Below are positions 52,132 through 61,283 of a stretch of DNA of 64,000 bases, piece by piece. The DNA comes from Sulfitobacter delicatus. GTDB lineage: Bacteria; Pseudomonadota; Alphaproteobacteria; Rhodobacterales; Rhodobacteraceae. The notes under the pieces were generated by a model. It made no database searches, was not told where the DNA came from, and worked only from the letters and a program-made list of their open reading frames with translations. Where the stretch lies: the NCBI RefSeq assembly GCF_900102535.1, contig NZ_FNBP01000008.1, positions 62,001 through 126,000 on the forward strand. Reading direction: 5' to 3'. The first letter of the stretch is position 1; each line of letters opens with the position of its first letter. Made by a program: the position numbers and the translations under genes.

Positions 52132-54063
52132 ATGAGATGGATTATGCGTGGGATCGGCGTGCTGTTGCTGATTGTCGTCATCGTGCTGGGTGCGTTGCTG
52201 TTGATGCCCGGTGAGCGGATTGCGCGGCTTGCCAGCGATCAGTTGAGCCGGGTCACCGGGCGCGAGGTGTCGATTACCGGCGACGTGGGCGTGACCTTTT
52301 GGCCCGTGCTGGGGGTGACCGCCGGCGGGCTTGAGGTCGGCAATGCAGATTGGACCGATAAGGGCGCGATGCTGACGGCGGCGAATGCGGCGATTGGGGT
52401 GGATGCGGGTGCCTTGCTGCGCGGTGAGATCCGCATCACCAATATCGCGGCGCAGAGCCCGGTGATCCGGTTGGAGCAGCGCCGCGATGGGCGGGCGAGT
52501 TGGCAGTTCACCGACAGCGCCAGCGGGGCACAGATCGAGACGGAGGCAGCGCCGTCGCAGCACAAGCGTCCGTTGAGCATTCAGAAGCTTGAGGTGGAGA
52601 ATGCCACGTTGATCTACGACTCCGAAGGGGCCGATCTGGTGACCTATGAAGGTGTCGACCTCGCGCTCGACTGGCCTGAGCAGGGCGGGGCGGCGGATAT
52701 TGTTGCCAGCATGGCGCCGACGGGCGAGCGGGTGACGCTGACCGGGCGGATTGAGGGCTTCGCGGCGTTCTTGGAGGGTGAAGTGCAGCCTTTGCGGGCG
52801 CAGTTGGAGACGCGCGGGGGGGAGGCCACCTTCGCTGGGCGCGGATCGCTGAAGGGGGCGCTGGCTGGGGATTTGAAGATCAATAGCGCGGACACTGCCG
52901 CATTTTTAGCGTCGCTCGGCGCGGGGGAGGTGGACCTGCCGCTTGGGCTGGGCCGCTCGGTCGATCTGCGCAGTGGGCTGACCTTGTCGCTCGACAGGCG
53001 CTTGGCACTGCGCGATATCGTGGCGGATTTGGGCGGCAACAGCGTGACCGGGCAGGCGGATCTGGCGCTGAATGGCAGGCCACGGATCAATGCTAACTTG
53101 CGTGCCGGGGCGCTGGACCTGTCGGGCGTGGGCGAAGCGGAGGGCGGCGCGGCTGTTGAGCGTCGGCAGGCTGCGGCTGACGGCTGGTCAGACGAGGAGA
53201 TCGACGCAGGTTGGCTCGCGGCCTTCGATGGCGAGATCGCACTAAGTGGGGACTCGATTACGCTCGGTGACCTCAAGGCGGGCCCCACAAGGACGGTGCT
53301 GCGCAATGACAATTCGCGCATGGTTTTTGATCTGCAAGACATGGCGGCCTATGGCGGCAAGATCGCAGGCGAATTTGTGATGAACAACCGCAGCGGCCTG
53401 TCGGTGGGCGGTAAGCTGCGGGCGCAAGGGGTGCAGATGCGCAACCTGTTGGAAGACGCCGCCGGGGTGACGCGGTTTACCGGGGATGGCGATGCAGCGC
53501 TGTCCTTTCTCGGCAGTGGGCAGTCGGTGGCGGCGATCATGCGCTCTTTGAGTGGCAGCGGCACGCTGGCGATGGGGCGCGGCACGATTGCGGGGATCGA
53601 TCTGGACGCGCTGCTAGGCTCGGTCGATGCCAAAGGCGGCAGCACGGTGTTCGATTCCGTTGAGGCCAGCTTCGACATCGCGGATGGCGTGTTGCGCAAC
53701 GATGACCTGCTGATGCTCTTGCCGAACTTCAACGCCACCGGAGAGGGGCGTGTCGATCTGGGGGCGCGGAGCATCGATTATACGGTCACGCCCAAGGCGC
53801 TGCGCGTCAATGCGTCGCGCGGGGGGCTGGCGGTGCCGGTGCGGATCACCGGACCTTGGGCCGACCCGAAGGTCAAAGCGGACTTGCGGGCGGCGATTGA
53901 TCTGAACTTCAGCGAGGAGAAGAAACGCGCTGAGGATGTCGTGCGCCGCAAGGTGCAGGAGGAATTAGACATTGCGCCCGAAGACACCCGCGACCTTGAA
54001 GACCTTGTGAAAGACGAGTTGGAGAACGCGCTGAAACGCGAACTCTTGAAGCTCTTCGACTAG
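52132..54063 (+). CDS. AsmA family envelope protein
   Basis: A 643-residue protein with an N-terminal membrane anchor ([21 protein letters not shown]) and a long beta-rich body. The AsmA signature is in the N-terminal part ([32 protein letters not shown]) and the C-terminal AsmA_2-type region. AGGAGG precedes the ATG at 52132. AsmA-like proteins act in lipid transport between membranes. The C-terminus is a charged helix ([18 protein letters not shown]). Confidence 0.87.
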   Translation: MRWIMRGIGVLLLIVVIVLGALLLMPGERIARLASDQLSRVTGREVSITGDVGVTFWPVLGVTAGGLEVGNADWTDKGAMLTAANAAIGVDAGALLRGEIRITNIAAQSPVIRLEQRRDGRASWQFTDSASGAQIETEAAPSQHKRPLSIQKLEVENATLIYDSEGADLVTYEGVDLALDWPEQGGAADIVASMAPTGERVTLTGRIEGFAAFLEGEVQPLRAQLETRGGEATFAGRGSLKGALAGDLKINSADTAAFLASLGAGEVDLPLGLGRSVDLRSGLTLSLDRRLALRDIVADLGGNSVTGQADLALNGRPRINANLRAGALDLSGVGEAEGGAAVERRQAAADGWSDEEIDAGWLAAFDGEIALSGDSITLGDLKAGPTRTVLRNDNSRMVFDLQDMAAYGGKIAGEFVMNNRSGLSVGGKLRAQGVQMRNLLEDAAGVTRFTGDGDAALSFLGSGQSVAAIMRSLSGSGTLAMGRGTIAGIDLDALLGSVDAKGGSTVFDSVEASFDIADGVLRNDDLLMLLPNFNATGEGRVDLGARSIDYTVTPKALRVNASRGGLAVPVRITGPWADPKVKADLRAAIDLNFSEEKKRAEDVVRRKVQEELDIAPEDTRDLEDLVKDELENALKRELLKLFD

Positions 54064-54159
54064 CGCGGCACGCCGCCCGTCCGCTGCCCCCATAAAACTC
54101 ATGGTGGCGCAGGCGGGCGGGCTGCGGTAAGGCTGGCGCGACAGTCTAGGAGAGGCGCA

Positions 54160-55392
54160 ATGGCCAACGATCTTTTCAACAGTTTCATGACCGGCCCCGA
54201 CGAACAGGGCCGTTTTGGCGACTTCGGCGGACGGTTCGTCTCGGAAACGCTGATGCCGCTCATTCTTGAATTGGAAGAGCAGTATGAGAAGGCCAAGACC
54301 GACGACAGTTTCTGGGCCGAGATGCATGATCTGTGGACCCATTACGTGGGCCGCCCCAGCCCGCTTTATCACGCCGAGCGGCTGACCGAGCATCTGGGCG
54401 GGGCCAAGGTTTACATGAAGCGCGACGAGTTGAATCACACCGGCGCGCATAAGATCAACAACGTGCTGGGCCAGATCATTCTGGCGCGGCGCATGGGCAA
54501 AAAGCGCATCATCGCGGAAACCGGCGCGGGGCAGCATGGGGTCGCCACGGCGACGGTCTGTGCCAAGTTCGGCCTGAAATGCGTCGTCTATATGGGCGCG
54601 CATGACGTAGAGCGTCAGGCGCCCAACGTCTTCCGCATGCGCCTGCTGGGTGCTGAGGTGGTGCCGGTGACTTCGGGTCGCGGCACGCTGAAAGACGCGA
54701 TGAACGACGCGCTGCGCGACTGGGTGACCAACGTGCGCGACACTTTCTATTGCATCGGCACCGTGGCCGGGCCGCATCCCTATCCGGCGATGGTCCGTGA
54801 TTTTCAGGCCATCATCGGCAAGGAAGTCCGCGAGCAGATGCAAGAGGCCGAAGGCCGTCTGCCCGACACGCTGATCGCTGCCATTGGAGGCGGGTCCAAC
54901 GCCATGGGTCTGTTCTACCCCTTCCTTGACGACAAGTCGGTCAACATCATCGGTGTTGAAGCGGGCGGTAAAGGTGTGGATGAGAAGATGGAACACTGCG
55001 CGTCGCTGACCGGTGGTCGCCCCGGCGTGCTGCACGGTAACCGCACCTATCTGTTGCAGGACGATGATGGGCAGATCTTGGAAGGCTTCTCGATCTCGGC
55101 GGGGCTCGACTATCCGGGCATCGGCCCAGAGCATTCCTGGCTACATGACATTGGCCGCGCTAAATATGTCTCGATCACTGACCGCGAGGCGCTGGAGGCG
55201 TTCCAGCTTTGCTGTGCGCTCGAAGGCATCATTCCGGCGCTGGAACCGAGCCACGCGCTCGCACATGTGCTGAAGATCGCGCCTGAGCTGCCCAAGGATC
55301 ACCTGCTGGTGATGAACATGTGTGGCCGTGGCGACAAGGATATCTTTACTGTCGCCCGTGCGCTGGACTTTGACATGGGCGAATTCGCCTAA
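54160..55392 (+). CDS. trpB: Tryptophan synthase beta subunit
   Basis: PLP enzyme joining indole and serine to tryptophan. 410 residues; the PLP Lys is in HTGAHKINN, and the glycine-rich phosphate site is GGGSNAMG. Further motifs are [12 protein letters not shown] and [12 protein letters not shown]. It is about 8 kb from trpA, which lies on the opposite strand at the window's right edge, so the trpB-trpA pair is split in this genome. Confidence 0.96.
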   Translation: MANDLFNSFMTGPDEQGRFGDFGGRFVSETLMPLILELEEQYEKAKTDDSFWAEMHDLWTHYVGRPSPLYHAERLTEHLGGAKVYMKRDELNHTGAHKINNVLGQIILARRMGKKRIIAETGAGQHGVATATVCAKFGLKCVVYMGAHDVERQAPNVFRMRLLGAEVVPVTSGRGTLKDAMNDALRDWVTNVRDTFYCIGTVAGPHPYPAMVRDFQAIIGKEVREQMQEAEGRLPDTLIAAIGGGSNAMGLFYPFLDDKSVNIIGVEAGGKGVDEKMEHCASLTGGRPGVLHGNRTYLLQDDDGQILEGFSISAGLDYPGIGPEHSWLHDIGRAKYVSITDREALEAFQLCCALEGIIPALEPSHALAHVLKIAPELPKDHLLVMNMCGRGDKDIFTVARALDFDMGEFA

Positions 55393-55421
55393 ATCCGGCT
55401 CATAATTTAAGCGACCCGGAG

Positions 55422-55450
55422 GGGCCTGTGCGAAAGCGTGGGCCCTTTTT
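55422..55450 (+). terminator. Rho-independent terminator after trpB
   Basis: A 10-bp stem with a GAAA tetraloop (arms GGGCCTGTGC and GCGTGGGCCC with three wobble pairs) is followed by TTTTTGC. Confidence 0.8.
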
Positions 55451-55849
55451 GCATTTTTGCGGGCGCTCTTCGCAGGGTGTGACCGCCGTTTGAGCAAATT
55501 GAAAAGTAGTTCAAGAGAAAGACTGGAAAAAAGTTTTCCTAGGGTCGTTTTCCGCAGGATCCATCCTTCGGCTGACGCGCCGGACAGAAAACATGCGTTT
55601 CGCTCATACAGGCTTGACGCAAAGGCAGCTCAACTCCGTTTTCGGCGTCCCGAAAGCCTCCTAAACCAAGGTTTATGCCGGTCGGACAAGGGTTTAGATC
55701 GGCGGATTTAAACCCGGGACGGATAGCCAATTCCCTTCCGAATGCCCTTTTCCCTGTCATCCCGACGACGCCGCGTCACTGACCAGCGCCGCCACAACTT
55801 AACAACGGGCCACCCCGATACCGGGCCAGCCCAACGCAAAGGACACGAC
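55451..55849 (+). other. Long leader/intergenic region upstream of the small secreted triplet
   Basis: About 400 bp without a supported gene. It is AT-richer than the surroundings and contains the inverted repeat GGAAAA-AAG-TTTTCC (55525-55539). This would be the promoter and 5' leader region of the triplet. No known riboswitch or tRNA core is visible. Confidence 0.45.
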
Positions 55850-56116
55850 ATGAAAAAGACACTGACAGCAACCGCCCTGATCCTCGCCACCGCCACTTCC
55901 GCAGCATTCGCGCAGGGCATGGAAGGCCAGCAGATCGGCTATAACGACAAACCCGATAACGGTGTTTCCTACTCCAGCCGCAGCGAAGCGGTAGACGCGC
56001 AGACGCTCGAAATCTTCAACGAAGGCACCCTGCGCGCCGAAGACACATCCGACGTCACAATCACCGTCTTCCCCGCCGCTCAGGCCGACAAATCTGTAAA
56101 CCGTTTCCCCCGCTAA
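55850..56116 (+). CDS. Small secreted protein, triplet member 1
   Basis: An 88-residue exported protein. Signal peptide MKKTLTATALILATATSAAFA, then a mature part starting QGMEGQQIGYND, a variable Ser/Glu-rich centre, and a C-terminal VTITVFPAA...NRFPR motif. The ATG is preceded by the sequence AAAGGACACGAC that is identical in all three copies. The family is unknown to me. No cysteines, so a small exported beta or disordered peptide. Confidence 0.78.
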   Translation: MKKTLTATALILATATSAAFAQGMEGQQIGYNDKPDNGVSYSSRSEAVDAQTLEIFNEGTLRAEDTSDVTITVFPAAQADKSVNRFPR

Positions 56117-56159
56117 TCGCGGCGACGGCTCTCCCAACTCACTCCCCAAAGGACACGAC

Positions 56160-56411
56160 ATGAAAAAGACATTCGCAACCACAGCCCTGATCCTCGCCAC
56201 TGTTGGCTCCGCGGCATTCGCCCAAGGCATGGAAGGCCAGCAGGTCGGCTACAACGCAGACCCCGTTTCCGAGGCTGCCTATTCCACCCGCAACGCGACA
56301 TCCGATGCGCTGAACCTCGACAACCTGCGCGCCGAGCCTTCGGCTGAAGCGACCGTGACTGTCTTCGCAACCACTGCGGACGCGCAAGAAGACGGCCGTT
56401 TCCAGCGTTAA
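56160..56411 (+). CDS. Small secreted protein, triplet member 2
   Basis: An 83-residue paralogue of the genes at 55850 and 56458. Same signal peptide type (MKKTFATTALILATVGSAAFA), same mature start (QGMEGQQVGYN), and a C-terminal ATVTVFATT...DGRFQR motif. It is the most diverged in the last residues (FQR instead of FPR). Same AAAGGACACGAC leader. Lies 43 bp after member 1. Confidence 0.78.
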   Translation: MKKTFATTALILATVGSAAFAQGMEGQQVGYNADPVSEAAYSTRNATSDALNLDNLRAEPSAEATVTVFATTADAQEDGRFQR

Positions 56412-56457
56412 GCGCGGCCAACCTCCCTCACAACTTTCTCCCCCGAAAGGACACGAC

Positions 56458-56730
56458 ATGAAAAAGACACTCGTAACCACCGCCCTGATCCTCGCCACCG
56501 CCGGTTCCGCCGCTTTTGCACAGGGCATGGAAGGTCATCAGATCGGCTACAACGACAAAGCCGCCAATGAAGCCATCTATTCCAGCCGCAGCCTGAACGA
56601 TCAGGATCTGAAGCTTGAGCGCGACGTCTTCCTGCGCGGCCAGTTCCGCACCGATGTAGACGAAAACCAAGTCATCACCGTCTTCCCGACCCAAGACGAA
56701 AACCTCGATGACGGTGCCTTCCCCCGTTAA
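56458..56730 (+). CDS. Small secreted protein, triplet member 3
   Basis: A 90-residue paralogue: signal MKKTLVTTALILATAGSAAFA, mature start QGMEGHQIGYND, longest and most charged centre (LKLERDVFLRGQFRTDVDEN), C-terminal VITVFPTQ...DDGAFPR. Same AAAGGACACGAC leader; 46 bp after member 2. The three are transcribed in the same direction and are probably one operon. Confidence 0.78.
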   Translation: MKKTLVTTALILATAGSAAFAQGMEGHQIGYNDKAANEAIYSSRSLNDQDLKLERDVFLRGQFRTDVDENQVITVFPTQDENLDDGAFPR

Positions 56731-56750
56731 GCCTGACACAGGCCGCAACA

Positions 56751-56775
56751 GCGCTCGCCCCAAGGGGCGGGCGCC
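56751..56775 (+). terminator. Hairpin after the secreted triplet
   Basis: GCGCTCGCCCC-aa-GGGGCGGGCGC forms an 11-bp stem (one U-G pair). It lacks a T tract but is positioned at the end of the triplet. Confidence 0.5.
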
Positions 56776-56870
56776 AAATCACCAAGGGTTGATCGCTGCG
56801 CATAGCCGCAATCCCTTGCGCTTTGAATTGGCATGGCTAGATACGCTTCATTGCAAGCCAAGGTAGCGCC

Positions 56871-57398
56871 ATGAACAATAAAAAGAAAATTGCCCTTTGG
56901 GTGATCGCCGCTCTTCAATTCAATGCCACTCTCTATTTCGTACTGCTTTTCGCGCTTGAGGGGCAGGGGCTGACCCTCTTTGGGACACCTCTGACCGATC
57001 TTGGGCCGAATAATGGTGTGCAGGTTGTGGGCCTGATCCTTGGCGTCGTGCTGGGCTGGATGGCCTTGCGTATGAGCCTGCAAAGGGCGGAGCGTGCCGA
57101 GACAGCGTTGCGGCATTGTACGGTGCAATTCGCCGACGTGCTCGAAGAGCATTTCCGCGATTGGCATCTGACCCCCGCCGAGCGGGACGTCGCGGTTTTT
57201 CTGATCAAAGGTCTGAACACCCGCGCCATTGCCGAGATGCGCGGCACCTCCGAAGGCACGATCAAAGCCCAGACCAATGCGATCTACCGCAAGGCGGGCG
57301 TCGCGGGCCGTGCGCAGCTTCTCAGCCTGTTTATCGAAGACCTGATGGACGACGCGTTGATGCCCGGGCCGAAGCCGCAACTGACGCAAGCGGCCTAA
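56871..57398 (+). CDS. Membrane-anchored LuxR-type HTH protein
   Basis: A 175-residue protein with two N-terminal hydrophobic helices (about 8-28 and 48-68) and a C-terminal LuxR/GerE HTH (LTPAERDVAVFLIKGLNTRAIAEMRGTSEGTIKAQTNAIYRKAGV). There is no autoinducer or receiver domain. It is 140 bp downstream of the secreted triplet in the same direction. A one-component regulator that senses a membrane or envelope signal is the best inference; the targets are unknown. Confidence 0.8.
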   Translation: MNNKKKIALWVIAALQFNATLYFVLLFALEGQGLTLFGTPLTDLGPNNGVQVVGLILGVVLGWMALRMSLQRAERAETALRHCTVQFADVLEEHFRDWHLTPAERDVAVFLIKGLNTRAIAEMRGTSEGTIKAQTNAIYRKAGVAGRAQLLSLFIEDLMDDALMPGPKPQLTQAA

Positions 57399-57402
57399 TC
57401 GG

Positions 57403-57972
57403 CTAGCGGGTCAGTTCCAAGATATCAAAGTCGCTTTCGACAGCAGGGGCGGGGAACAAGAGCCGCGCGCGCGTCGGGCTGATCCGTTGAAAGACGGCGA
57501 CGTCACTTTGTACCTTGCCGCCCGACGTGAAGTCTTCGGGCAGATTGCCGTAGTCTGGCGGGGTTTCGCCTCGCACATAGCCCACGCCGGTATAGACCGC
57601 TTGGCCTTCGCGCAGGGTGATCTCGCCGCGGGTCAGTTGCGATCCGGTGAGCTTTTCAAAGGCAAAGCCCCGGTCCGTCGCGGTGAAGCGGCATTTGAAC
57701 GGGCTATAGACCACAAGCGGGCTGATGCCCCCCAGTTTGATCGTCCGGCAAGACCATTCGCCGGGGAGATCGGCAGCGAAGGCAATCTGCGGCTGGCCCG
57801 ACAGTGCGCGGGTGAGGGCTGCGACGTCTTGTGGTGCGCCGCCTGAAAGGGCCTGCATCATCGCATCGCCGAAAGCTGCATCAAAATTGTCGAGCCGCGC
57901 CTCATCGGCGGGACGCAGACTGCCGGCAAATGCTGCGACAGGCAGGGCGAGAAGCAGCAAGGCCAAGCGCAT
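57403..57972 (-). CDS. Secreted protein, DUF4893-like
   Basis: A 189-residue protein with a signal peptide (MRLALLLLALPVAAFA) and a beta-rich mature domain with a Cys pair (WSCRTIK and FKCRFTA) likely to form a disulfide. The pattern LRPADEARLDNFDAAFGDA and GEWSCRTIKLGG resembles the DUF4893 family. The function is unknown. It follows the DUF2237 gene by 3 bp. Confidence 0.68.
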   Translation of the reverse strand: MRLALLLLALPVAAFAGSLRPADEARLDNFDAAFGDAMMQALSGGAPQDVAALTRALSGQPQIAFAADLPGEWSCRTIKLGGISPLVVYSPFKCRFTATDRGFAFEKLTGSQLTRGEITLREGQAVYTGVGYVRGETPPDYGNLPEDFTSGGKVQSDVAVFQRISPTRARLLFPAPAVESDFDILELTR

Positions 57973-57975
57973 GGA

Positions 57976-58359
57976 TCAGCCCTTTGCCGCATCAACGGCA
58001 AGGGCGCGCAGAACCTCGAGCGGCACGATGTCCAACGCCCGCAGATGGGTGGCAGCGAGATGCACCTGCGGCGCACAGCCCTCGTCCGCCGCCTGTAGGA
58101 ACCGCCCGGCGCAGAGGCACCACGGGTCGCCCGGTTTGAGCCCGGCAAAACCGAACTCCGGGCGCGGGGTGCTGAGGTCATTGCCGACATATTTGGAATA
58201 GGCGAGAAACTCTGCCGTCATCACCGCACAGACGGTGTGGCTGCCCTGATCCTCGGCGCAGGTATTGCAATGGCCATCACGGAAAAAGCCGGTGACAGGA
58301 TCGGTCCCGCAGAGCGTCAGCGGCTGGTTCAGGACATTGATGCTGCTGTCAGGTGTCAT
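57976..58359 (-). CDS. DUF2237 family protein
   Basis: A 127-residue Cys-rich soluble protein with the family hallmark CGTDPVTGFFRDGHCNT and later conserved segments (GSHTVCAVMTAEFLAYSK, GDPWCLCAGRFLQA, LAATHLRALDIVPLEVL). Start at 58359 with AGGAGAG three bases upstream. Function unknown. It follows the serine hydrolase gene and is probably cotranscribed with it. Confidence 0.85.
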   Translation of the reverse strand: MTPDSSINVLNQPLTLCGTDPVTGFFRDGHCNTCAEDQGSHTVCAVMTAEFLAYSKYVGNDLSTPRPEFGFAGLKPGDPWCLCAGRFLQAADEGCAPQVHLAATHLRALDIVPLEVLRALAVDAAKG

Positions 58360-58373
58360 AGGCTCTCCTGCTG

Positions 58374-59549
58374 TCATTCGCTGTCCGAGACCGAGGCCGC
58401 GATCTTGCGGAAAATCTCGATGTTCTGGTCCGAGACCCCAGCTTCGCGGAACTTGCGGTCGGCGGCGTTGGTGGCGATCACCACGCCCTTCGCGGTATCA
58501 ATATAGATGTATTGGCCGTAGATTCCACGCGCCATATATTCGCCCTCCGCGGCGCCGACGGGCACCCACCATTGATAGCCGTAGCCGATTTTGCCCTCGG
58601 CTGTTGGGGCGGTGGGCTTGGTTGAGGCCGCGACCCAATCTTCGGGCACGATTTGTTTGCCGTTCCATTCACCGCCCTGCGCGAACATTTGGCCAAAGCG
58701 GGCGTAGTCGCGTGTGGTCATGTTCAACCCGCCGAGGACAAAGGCCGTGCCCGCCCCATCGGTGATGTAATAGGGCGCGTGTTCCAGCCCCAGCGGCGCG
58801 ATGATCTTTTCGCTGAGCAGGTCCGGAATGTTGCGCCCCGTCGCCCCGCGCACCACCATGCCGATGACATGGGTGTCGATCGAGACATACTGCCACTGCG
58901 CGCCCGGCGCGACGAAACTGTCCGAAATCCCGGCCGTGAAGTCATCGAGCTTGCCGCCAAGCGCCACGACCCGGCCCATGCGGTTGATGTCTGAATCGTA
59001 GTCTAGATAGTCTTCGTCAAAGGTCACGCCGCTGGCCATATGCAGCACATTGCGCAGGCTGGCCCCGTCATAGGCGCTGCCACGCAGGGCGGGGGCGTAT
59101 TTGGTCACCGGATCGTCGAGCGAGGCGATTTCGCCTTCTTCGAGCAGAATGCCGACCAATGCCGAGAGATAGCTTTTCGCGACCGACCAGCTGATGCGGC
59201 GGTCTTCTGGTCCGGTGCCTCGGAAATAATTCTCATAGACGATGGCACCGTCCTTGAGCACCACCAGCGCGGTCACGTCGCGCGCGTCGATCCACGTGTC
59301 GACTTCTGGGGGCAATTCCGTTTCAGGGCCGTAAGGTAGTTCCGTGGTGAGCCCGTCGCCCCGTGGCACCGGGGTGGAGAGGAAGGCACCGTCCATATGG
59401 CTGAAGTTGTGGACGATCTTTTCTTCGGAGAACAGTGAGTTGACGGCAAGAAGCCGTTCGATCTCTTCGCGTTTCCAAAGTCCGATGATGACCGCCGCCA
59501 CCAGAAGCGCCAGCAAGATGCGGCCCAGCCATTTTCCGAATGTACGCAT
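58374..59549 (-). CDS. Serine hydrolase, beta-lactamase/class C fold
   Basis: A 391-residue membrane-anchored protein. An N-terminal hydrophobic helix (WLGRILLALLVAAVIIGLW) precedes a beta-lactamase-related domain with the S-x-x-K catalytic motif SVAKS (about residue 123), a Tyr-type second motif (QYVSIDTHVIG) and a GYGYQWW C-terminal motif. Such proteins can be esterases, carboxypeptidases or D-amino-acid hydrolases; true beta-lactamase activity is not implied. Confidence 0.83.
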   Translation of the reverse strand: MRTFGKWLGRILLALLVAAVIIGLWKREEIERLLAVNSLFSEEKIVHNFSHMDGAFLSTPVPRGDGLTTELPYGPETELPPEVDTWIDARDVTALVVLKDGAIVYENYFRGTGPEDRRISWSVAKSYLSALVGILLEEGEIASLDDPVTKYAPALRGSAYDGASLRNVLHMASGVTFDEDYLDYDSDINRMGRVVALGGKLDDFTAGISDSFVAPGAQWQYVSIDTHVIGMVVRGATGRNIPDLLSEKIIAPLGLEHAPYYITDGAGTAFVLGGLNMTTRDYARFGQMFAQGGEWNGKQIVPEDWVAASTKPTAPTAEGKIGYGYQWWVPVGAAEGEYMARGIYGQYIYIDTAKGVVIATNAADRKFREAGVSDQNIEIFRKIAASVSDSE

Positions 59550-59621
59550 GATTTCCCCCCCATGTTCAGGACAGTGAACCACGGCGGCACGGCAGGGGCC
59601 AGCGCGACATTGCGTTAGCCG

Positions 59622-60332
59622 TTAGCGGAAGCGGTCCATTAGCTTTTGCAGCGGCGACAGCGCCTCGGTTGGGGCTTCGGGTTCGGGCGACGCTTGCGGT
59701 TTTTCCGCAGCGGGTTTCTTTGCCTCTGACGGTTTCGGCCCTTTACTGCCCGTCCCCGACCGCGGCGGCGACACCCGCAGCCCCACGGCGTTCATAAAGC
59801 GCCCTGTATCACCACGCACCAGATCGGCAGCGCCGTCCGAGATGCCGCGTAGCACATCGTCCAGCCAACCGTCGTCCGCCTTAGGGAAGTCGCGCAGCAC
59901 ATAGCCTGCCACGGCGTCCTTATGGCCGGGGTGGCCAATGCCCATGCGCACGCGCTCATAGTCGGCACCGATATGCGCGTGGATTGAGCGCAGCCCGTTG
60001 TGGCCTGCATGGCCACCACCAGTCTTGCACTTCACCTTGCCGGGAGCGAGGTCCAACTCATCGTGGAACACAATCACGTCCACAGGGTCGATCTTGTAAA
60101 ACTTCATCGCGGCCTGCACCGATTGGCCGGAGTTGTTCATAAAGGTCTCAGGTTTCAGCAAAACCGCGCGGTCCGAGCCAAAACGCCCCTCGCTGACACT
60201 GCCCTGAAACTTGCCTTTCCACGGGGCAAAGCCGTGATCCTCCGCGATCCGGTCTAGCGCCATAAAGCCGATGTTGTGACGGTTGCGGGCATATTTGCCG
60301 CCCGGATTGCCAAGGCCGACGATCAGTTTCAT
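59622..60332 (-). CDS. pth: Peptidyl-tRNA hydrolase
   Basis: Releases peptides from peptidyl-tRNA, an essential housekeeping activity. The GLGNPGGKYARNRHNIGF N-terminus with catalytic His, FMNNSGQSV, and the GGGHAGHNGLRSI motif are intact. At 236 residues it is longer than the usual about 190 because of a Pro/Lys/Ala-rich C-terminal tail after residue 185. It lies downstream of rplY in the same direction, a common pairing. Confidence 0.94.
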   Translation of the reverse strand: MKLIVGLGNPGGKYARNRHNIGFMALDRIAEDHGFAPWKGKFQGSVSEGRFGSDRAVLLKPETFMNNSGQSVQAAMKFYKIDPVDVIVFHDELDLAPGKVKCKTGGGHAGHNGLRSIHAHIGADYERVRMGIGHPGHKDAVAGYVLRDFPKADDGWLDDVLRGISDGAADLVRGDTGRFMNAVGLRVSPPRSGTGSKGPKPSEAKKPAAEKPQASPEPEAPTEALSPLQKLMDRFR

Positions 60333-60399
60333 GGGGTGTCTCCTGTGGTTTGGTGCAGTTTAGCAAGCAGCGCGGGGGGATGAAATGGCGTGCGGGTGC

Positions 60400-60445
60400 C
60401 GGAATTTTTTAAAAATTCCGTGCCGATTTCTTTGAAAGAAATCGG
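60400..60445. repeat. Double AT-rich palindrome between rplY and pth
   Basis: Two adjacent near-perfect palindromes: GGAATTTTT-T-AAAAATTCC (60401-60419) and CCGATTTCTTT-G-AAAGAAATCGG (60423-60445). Each has a single central unpaired base. They lie between two housekeeping genes and look like an intergenic repeat element. Confidence 0.65.
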
Positions 60446-60462
60446 GATGGTCCTCAAACGCA

Positions 60463-60490
60463 AAACGGGGCCGCGTGATGCGACCCCGTT
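60463..60490 (-). terminator. Terminator after rplY
   Basis: On the minus strand AACGGGGTCGC and GCGGCCCCGTT form an 11-bp stem followed by TTGCGTTTG. Confidence 0.7.
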
Positions 60491-60514
60491 CCAGCAATGC
60501 CTTGCGGCTATTGC

Positions 60515-61171
60515 TTATTCTTCGCCGTCGGGCGGACCCATTTCGGTGGTCGGCACTTCGTCAGCTGCGGTCTCGTCTTCGTCGTCGTCCGACGCAGCAA
60601 GGCCAGCAGGAGCCGAAACAGTCGCCACAACAAAGTCGCGGTCGATTGTGGGCTTGGCGCCTTCGGGCAGGTCGACGCGGCTGATGGTTGCGCTGTCGCC
60701 GATCTCAAGACCGGAAATGTCCACGGTGACATACTCGGGGATGTCGGCAGCGGTCACGACCAGTTCAACTTCCGGACGGACCAGAGTGAGCACGCCACCC
60801 TTTTTCAGGCCGGGGCATTCTTCTTCGCCTTTCACTTCGACGTTGATGAACAGGTTGATCTTGGTGGTCCGCTTCAAGCGCATCAGGTCGACGTGCGTGG
60901 GCAGGTCCTTCACAACGTGGCGCTGCACGTCGCGGCAGATCACACGCACGTCGTCGTGGCCTTCAACCTTAAGGTTGAACAGGGTCGCTTTGAAGCGGCC
61001 TGCGCGCAGCTTGGTCAGCAGCTTGTTGAATGGGATGTTGATCGGCAGCGGCTCGTTGTCACCACCAAATACAATTCCAGGAACCATGCCATCGCGGCGT
61101 GCTTGACGAGCGGCGCCCTTGCCTGTCCCCGTACGTACCTGGGCTTCAAGATCAGGAATCTCTCCGGCCAT
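60515..61171 (-). CDS. rplY: Ribosomal protein L25 (general stress protein Ctc type)
   Basis: Binds 5S rRNA in the large subunit. Start [28 protein letters not shown] (61171) gives 218 residues: L25 domain (about 1-95) and the Ctc beta-domain (about 100-190), followed by an acidic Asp/Glu-rich tail ([12 protein letters not shown]). Followed by a terminator and then pth. Confidence 0.94.
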   Translation of the reverse strand: MAGEIPDLEAQVRTGTGKGAARQARRDGMVPGIVFGGDNEPLPINIPFNKLLTKLRAGRFKATLFNLKVEGHDDVRVICRDVQRHVVKDLPTHVDLMRLKRTTKINLFINVEVKGEEECPGLKKGGVLTLVRPEVELVVTAADIPEYVTVDISGLEIGDSATISRVDLPEGAKPTIDRDFVVATVSAPAGLAASDDDEDETAADEVPTTEMGPPDGEE

Positions 61172-61283
61172 TTTAGTCTCCAATTGATTAGGGCGGGAAT
61201 CCTCCAAGGCTGTATTCCCGCGTGAAGCCGCGCGTATAGACGGGTTTTGCCGGGCTGGAAAGGGCAAAAGGACCTGTTTCGCG

